This document shows, piece after piece, positions 62,972 through 64,000 of a stretch of DNA of 64,000 bases (positions are counted from its first letter, which is position 1; the number at the start of each line of letters is the position of its first letter). Under the pieces are notes generated by a model. That model saw only the letters and a list, made by a program, of their open reading frames with translations. It was not told the origin of the DNA and did no database searches. The stretch comes from Samsoniella hepiali (Eukaryota; Ascomycota; Sordariomycetes; Hypocreales; Cordycipitaceae): NCBI GenBank assembly GCA_001455915.2, contig LNDK02000077.1, positions 1,427,101-1,491,100 of the forward strand, written 5' to 3'. A program made the translations under genes and the position numbers.

Positions 62972-64000
62972 TTATGCGTTAATAGTAAAAACCTGACCCT
63001 CAAAGGGCTGCAGCGTCTGCTCCTCGCCCTTGCCCTCGTGCGTGGACAAGATGCGCGTCAGCTTGACTGCATCCTGCGCCTCGAGGCCGAGCTCGGCGGC
63101 CGACGGCACCGTCCACGTCTGCGGCTCCTTTGTAAAGTTGAGCACGACAAGCGCGCGCTGCGCGCCGCCCTGCGCCTCCTTGAGGAACAAAAACGTCTCC
63201 CTGTTGTCCTCCTGCAGGCCCTGGTAGTCGCCGTACACGAGCACGTCGGCGTGCTCCTTGCGGAACGCCAGCACGCGGCGCCAAAAGGCGAGCACGCTGC
63301 TGGGGTCGTCGAGCTGCGACGCGACGTTAATCTCACCCGCAAGCGGGTGCGCCTTCATCCACGGCTCGGCAACGTCCTGGCCGGCCTGGAGCGCGGGCCT
63401 GGAGAAGCCGCCGTGCTTGGCCGTGCCGTCCCAGGCCATGGGCACGCGGGCGTGGTCGCGCGCGAGGTGCTGCATGGCGCTAAAGGCGCGGTCCAGCTCG
63501 GCCGTGTTGTCGGCGCCGTATCGCTCCTGCACCATCTTGTAGAACAGGGAGCTGTCAATGTCGAGGTAGTTCTCGGGCGGGTAGCCGACCTTGGGGGTGT
63601 TGACGCAGCCAATCTCCTGGCCCTGGTAGACATACTGCGTGCCGCTGAGGCACGACTGCATGAGCGCGAGCAGCTTGGCGCCGGCGACGCGGAACGCGGG
63701 GCTGTCGTCGGTGAAGCGCGACACGGAGCGGGCCTGGTCGTGGTTCTCGATAAACGCCGTGGTCCAGGCGTCGGTGCCGCGGATGATGCTCTGCGTGCGC
63801 TCGACGGCGGCCTTGACGTCGGGCAGCGTCCAGTTGCGCGGCGTCGTCTCAAACTTGTGCGTCTTGCCGAAGCCGACGTCGACGAGGTCAAACTGGAAGA
63901 CCATGTCGAGCTGCTTCTCCTTGGCGCTCACGTACTTGACCACCTTGGCCATGTCGGGCGTGCAGGGCAGCTCGCCGACGGTGATGGCGCCGTAGCGGCT
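62972..64000 (-). CDS. GH13 alpha-glucosidase (maltase/isomaltase type), C-terminal part
   Basis: Cleaves alpha-1,4 or alpha-1,6 glucosidic bonds of maltose- or isomaltose-like oligosaccharides. The 5' part lies right of the window; 342 residues remain, entering in frame at 64000. FIENHDQARSVSRF carries the third catalytic aspartate region (NHD) of GH13. YVYQGQEIGCVNTPKVGYP and the ARDHARVPMAWDG block are typical of fungal GH13_40 maltases. The C-terminal beta-domain ends PFEGQVFTINA. The nucleophile and the acid/base residue would lie in the missing part. Confidence 0.9.
   Translation of the reverse strand, partial: SRYGAITVGELPCTPDMAKVVKYVSAKEKQLDMVFQFDLVDVGFGKTHKFETTPRNWTLPDVKAAVERTQSIIRGTDAWTTAFIENHDQARSVSRFTDDSPAFRVAGAKLLALMQSCLSGTQYVYQGQEIGCVNTPKVGYPPENYLDIDSSLFYKMVQERYGADNTAELDRAFSAMQHLARDHARVPMAWDGTAKHGGFSRPALQAGQDVAEPWMKAHPLAGEINVASQLDDPSSVLAFWRRVLAFRKEHADVLVYGDYQGLQEDNRETFLFLKEAQGGAQRALVVLNFTKEPQTWTVPSAAELGLEAQDAVKLTRILSTHEGKGEEQTLQPFEGQVFTINA

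Noticed and set aside
1..64000. CRISPR arrays, tRNA/rRNA genes, intact transposons
   Set aside because: No regularly spaced repeats, no cloverleaf candidates, no transposase or reverse-transcriptase motifs were found on reading both strands; the genome is a fungal nuclear one, where CRISPR arrays are not expected.

Overview
This window is nuclear DNA of a filamentous ascomycete, most likely a sordariomycete of the order Hypocreales. Genes carry short GT-AG introns (about 50-110 bp, a few near 250-300 bp) with CTAAC/TGAC-like branch points, and coding GC is high. The families are typical of these moulds: Zn2Cys6 regulators with a fungal trans domain, HacA with an Ire1-type intron, CipC, AzgA, GH79, DUF7924 and a PNP-NACHT-ankyrin NLR. 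The lineage is inferred from gene content; no marker gene is present. Twenty-five protein-coding loci are supported. Two run off the window ends. No tRNA, rRNA, CRISPR array or intact transposon was seen.

Layout, left to right. 1-10 kb: Zn2Cys6 regulator (5' part), secreted purple acid phosphatase, Mss116-type DEAD-box helicase, cytochrome-b5 delta-8 sphingolipid desaturase. 13-17 kb: CRAL-TRIO lipid-transfer protein and an SCP2 protein ending in the peroxisomal signal AKL. 18.8-26 kb: sulfotransferase-like gene, TauD/Jlp1-type 2-oxoglutarate dioxygenase, Dal5/Soa1-type transporter and a DUF427 protein. 28-31 kb: hacA and cipC. 33-40 kb: GH79 glycosidase, APH-like kinase, thioesterase, Csm3/Swi3 and a complex I subunit. 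41-54 kb: fungal NLR, second Zn2Cys6 regulator, isopenicillin-N-synthase-like oxygenase, AzgA purine permease. 57-64 kb: Arg/Asp-rich protein, small cysteine-rich secreted protein, DUF7924 protein, 3' part of a GH13 alpha-glucosidase.

The most coherent functional unit is at 18.8-24.2 kb. The dioxygenase and the transporter are divergent and share a promoter that holds a perfect match to the CYS3/MetR sulfur-regulator site. The sulfotransferase-like gene converges on the dioxygenase. This suggests organosulfur (sulfonate or sulfate ester) uptake and oxidation. The sulfotransferase-like gene has a reading-frame conflict exactly at its P-loop intron, so it may be decaying or mis-assembled.

Other points of note: hacA has a 7-nt Ire1-type loop, and its unspliced reading frame stays open far past the spliced stop; the csm3/complex I promoter has twin GTCACGTG boxes; a diverged three-part repeat lies between two convergent 3' ends; and the NLR has nearly identical ankyrin units. 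All exon boundaries were read by eye from frame, splice consensus and family continuity, without transcript evidence.
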